DNA of 8,145 bases, taken from assembly GCA_021161885.1 (NCBI GenBank), contig JAGGZS010000067.1, forward strand, positions 1 through 8,145. The letters are read 5' to 3'. The notes under the pieces are model-generated. The model was not told the DNA's origin. It made no database searches and was given only the letters and a program-made list of their open reading frames with translations. This DNA comes from a bacterium. GTDB taxonomy: Bacteria; Auribacterota; Auribacteria; Auribacterales; Auribacteraceae. Every line of letters starts with the position of its first letter. Position 1 is the first letter of the stretch. The position numbers and the translations under genes were made by a program. Below, piece by piece: positions 7,143 to 8,145 of the stretch.

Positions 7143-8145
7143 ATGGAAAATAAAATATTAATTGTTGATGACGAAAAAAATACGCGGCAGGGAATAGCCC
7201 GTTTTCTAAAGTCAAAAAATTTCGGCTGCGAATTGGCGGATAATGGGAATACCGCTTTGGAAATATTAAGTGATTCGCATATTGATATTGTCTTAACCGA
7301 TCTTAGAATGCCTGCTATGGGCGGTATGGAACTGATAAAAAAAATCAAGGAAATTTCTAAAGATATAATCGTAATTGTTTTAACCGCATACGGTTCTGTG
7401 CAGACAGCCGTGGAAGCGTTAAAACTGGGAGCTGACGATTTTTTAACAAAACCAATTAATCTTGAAAAATTGTATATTACTATAAACAGGATAACGGAAA
7501 ATATAAATCTGGAAGAAGAAAACAAACAACTGCGCATCCAGCTTGATGATAAGTTCGGTTTTGAGAATATAATCGGTAACTGCGAAGCAATACAAAAGGT
7601 CTTTGATATGGTCAGGCAGGTTGCGCCTTCAAGAGCGTCTGTTTTAATACAGGGGGAGAGCGGTACAGGCAAAGAATTGATAGCGCGTGCGATACATCAG
7701 TTAAGCCCACGGTCTTCTTATCCGTTTGTGGCTGTGCATTGCGCTTCTCTTGTCGATAATTTGCTCGAGAGCGAGCTGTTCGGGCATGAGAAAGGCTCGT
7801 TCACCGGCGCTATTGCCCAGCGTATCGGCAGGTTTGAACAGGCGAATAAGGGAACCCTTTTTCTTGATGAAGTAGGGGAGATTAGTATGGCTGTTCAAGT
7901 TAAACTCTTAAGGGTCTTACAGGAACAAGTTTTTGAACGGGTCGGCGCAGCTAAATCGATTACAACAGATATCAGGTTAATCACGGCGACAAATAAATTG
8001 CTTGAAGAAGAAATCAAAAAGAATAAGTTCAGGGAAGACCTTTATTACCGCCTTAACGTGGTAACTATAAAATTGCCTCCCCTCAGGGACAGATACGATG
8101 ATATTCCGTTGTTAATCAGTCATTATTTAAAGAAGTTCAAAAAAG
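7143..8145 (+). CDS. NtrC-family sigma-54 response regulator, 3' end outside the window
   Basis: 334 codons are visible and the frame is still open at the window end. The receiver domain (about 3-115) has the acidic pair Asp9/Asp10, phospho-acceptor Asp53 in LTDLRMP, Thr81 and Lys103. A linker with a likely coiled coil (about 118-136) leads to the AAA+ domain of bacterial enhancer-binding proteins. This has Walker A GESGTGKE at 171-178, the sigma-54 contact loop GSFTGA at 218-223 (consensus GAFTGA), Walker B TLFLDE at 238-243, and the arginine-bearing FREDLYYRLNV at 296-306. Phosphorylated forms are expected to oligomerise and drive ATP-dependent opening of sigma-54 promoters. The C-terminal HTH domain is beyond the window. 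ATG 7143 follows the kinase TAA with no gap, with GGGGG at 7133-7137 as a ribosome site. It is the clear partner of the kinase; its targets are unknown. Confidence 0.93.
   Translation, partial: MENKILIVDDEKNTRQGIARFLKSKNFGCELADNGNTALEILSDSHIDIVLTDLRMPAMGGMELIKKIKEISKDIIVIVLTAYGSVQTAVEALKLGADDFLTKPINLEKLYITINRITENINLEEENKQLRIQLDDKFGFENIIGNCEAIQKVFDMVRQVAPSRASVLIQGESGTGKELIARAIHQLSPRSSYPFVAVHCASLVDNLLESELFGHEKGSFTGAIAQRIGRFEQANKGTLFLDEVGEISMAVQVKLLRVLQEQVFERVGAAKSITTDIRLITATNKLLEEEIKKNKFREDLYYRLNVVTIKLPPLRDRYDDIPLLISHYLKKFKK

Noticed and set aside
7139..7672. 177-codon minus-strand open frame
   Set aside because: It is antisense to the receiver and AAA+ coding region of the response regulator, whose catalytic motifs are intact on the plus strand.

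Overview
The window is AT-rich, densely coded DNA from a bacterium with a Gram-negative-like gene style. It holds a CHASE2 receptor, a secreted TPR protein, DUF21-CBS membrane proteins and an NtrC-type sigma-54 activator. Nothing in it identifies the species. The AT bias and gene content would suit an Elusimicrobiota/Endomicrobium-like lineage or another deep-branching AT-rich phylum, but that is a low-confidence inference. I see no mobile elements, RNA genes or CRISPR array.

Layout. Positions 1-1783 are one long minus-strand gene whose 3' end lies outside the window. It encodes a membrane receptor with an N-terminal TM helix, an extracytoplasmic CHASE2 domain, three TM helices and a cytoplasmic GAF domain; the output domain is cut off. 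A 184-bp divergent intergenic region (1784-1967) separates it from a plus-strand gene train. That region contains a perfect 9-bp inverted repeat with arms 51 bp apart, a possible shared operator.

The plus-strand train runs to the window end with gaps of 50, 46, 7, -4 and 0 nt and no convincing terminator, so it may be one operon. In order it holds: a classical WCGPC thioredoxin (1968-2291); an exported TPR-repeat protein (2342-3673); a full-length CorC/CNNM-type DUF21-CBS-CorC_HlyC protein (3720-4958); a shorter diverged paralogue without the C-terminal domain (4966-5964); a soluble PAS/HisKA/HATPase histidine kinase (5961-7142); and an NtrC-family sigma-54 response regulator (7143 onward, truncated by the window end).

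Working together. The kinase and regulator are an obvious cognate NtrB/NtrC-like pair. The kinase has no membrane segment and its start codon overlaps the stop of the second DUF21-CBS protein (ATGA). The most interesting hypothesis is that the DUF21-CBS pair acts as a membrane ion transporter/sensor feeding the two-component system. Sequence alone shows only the genetic linkage.
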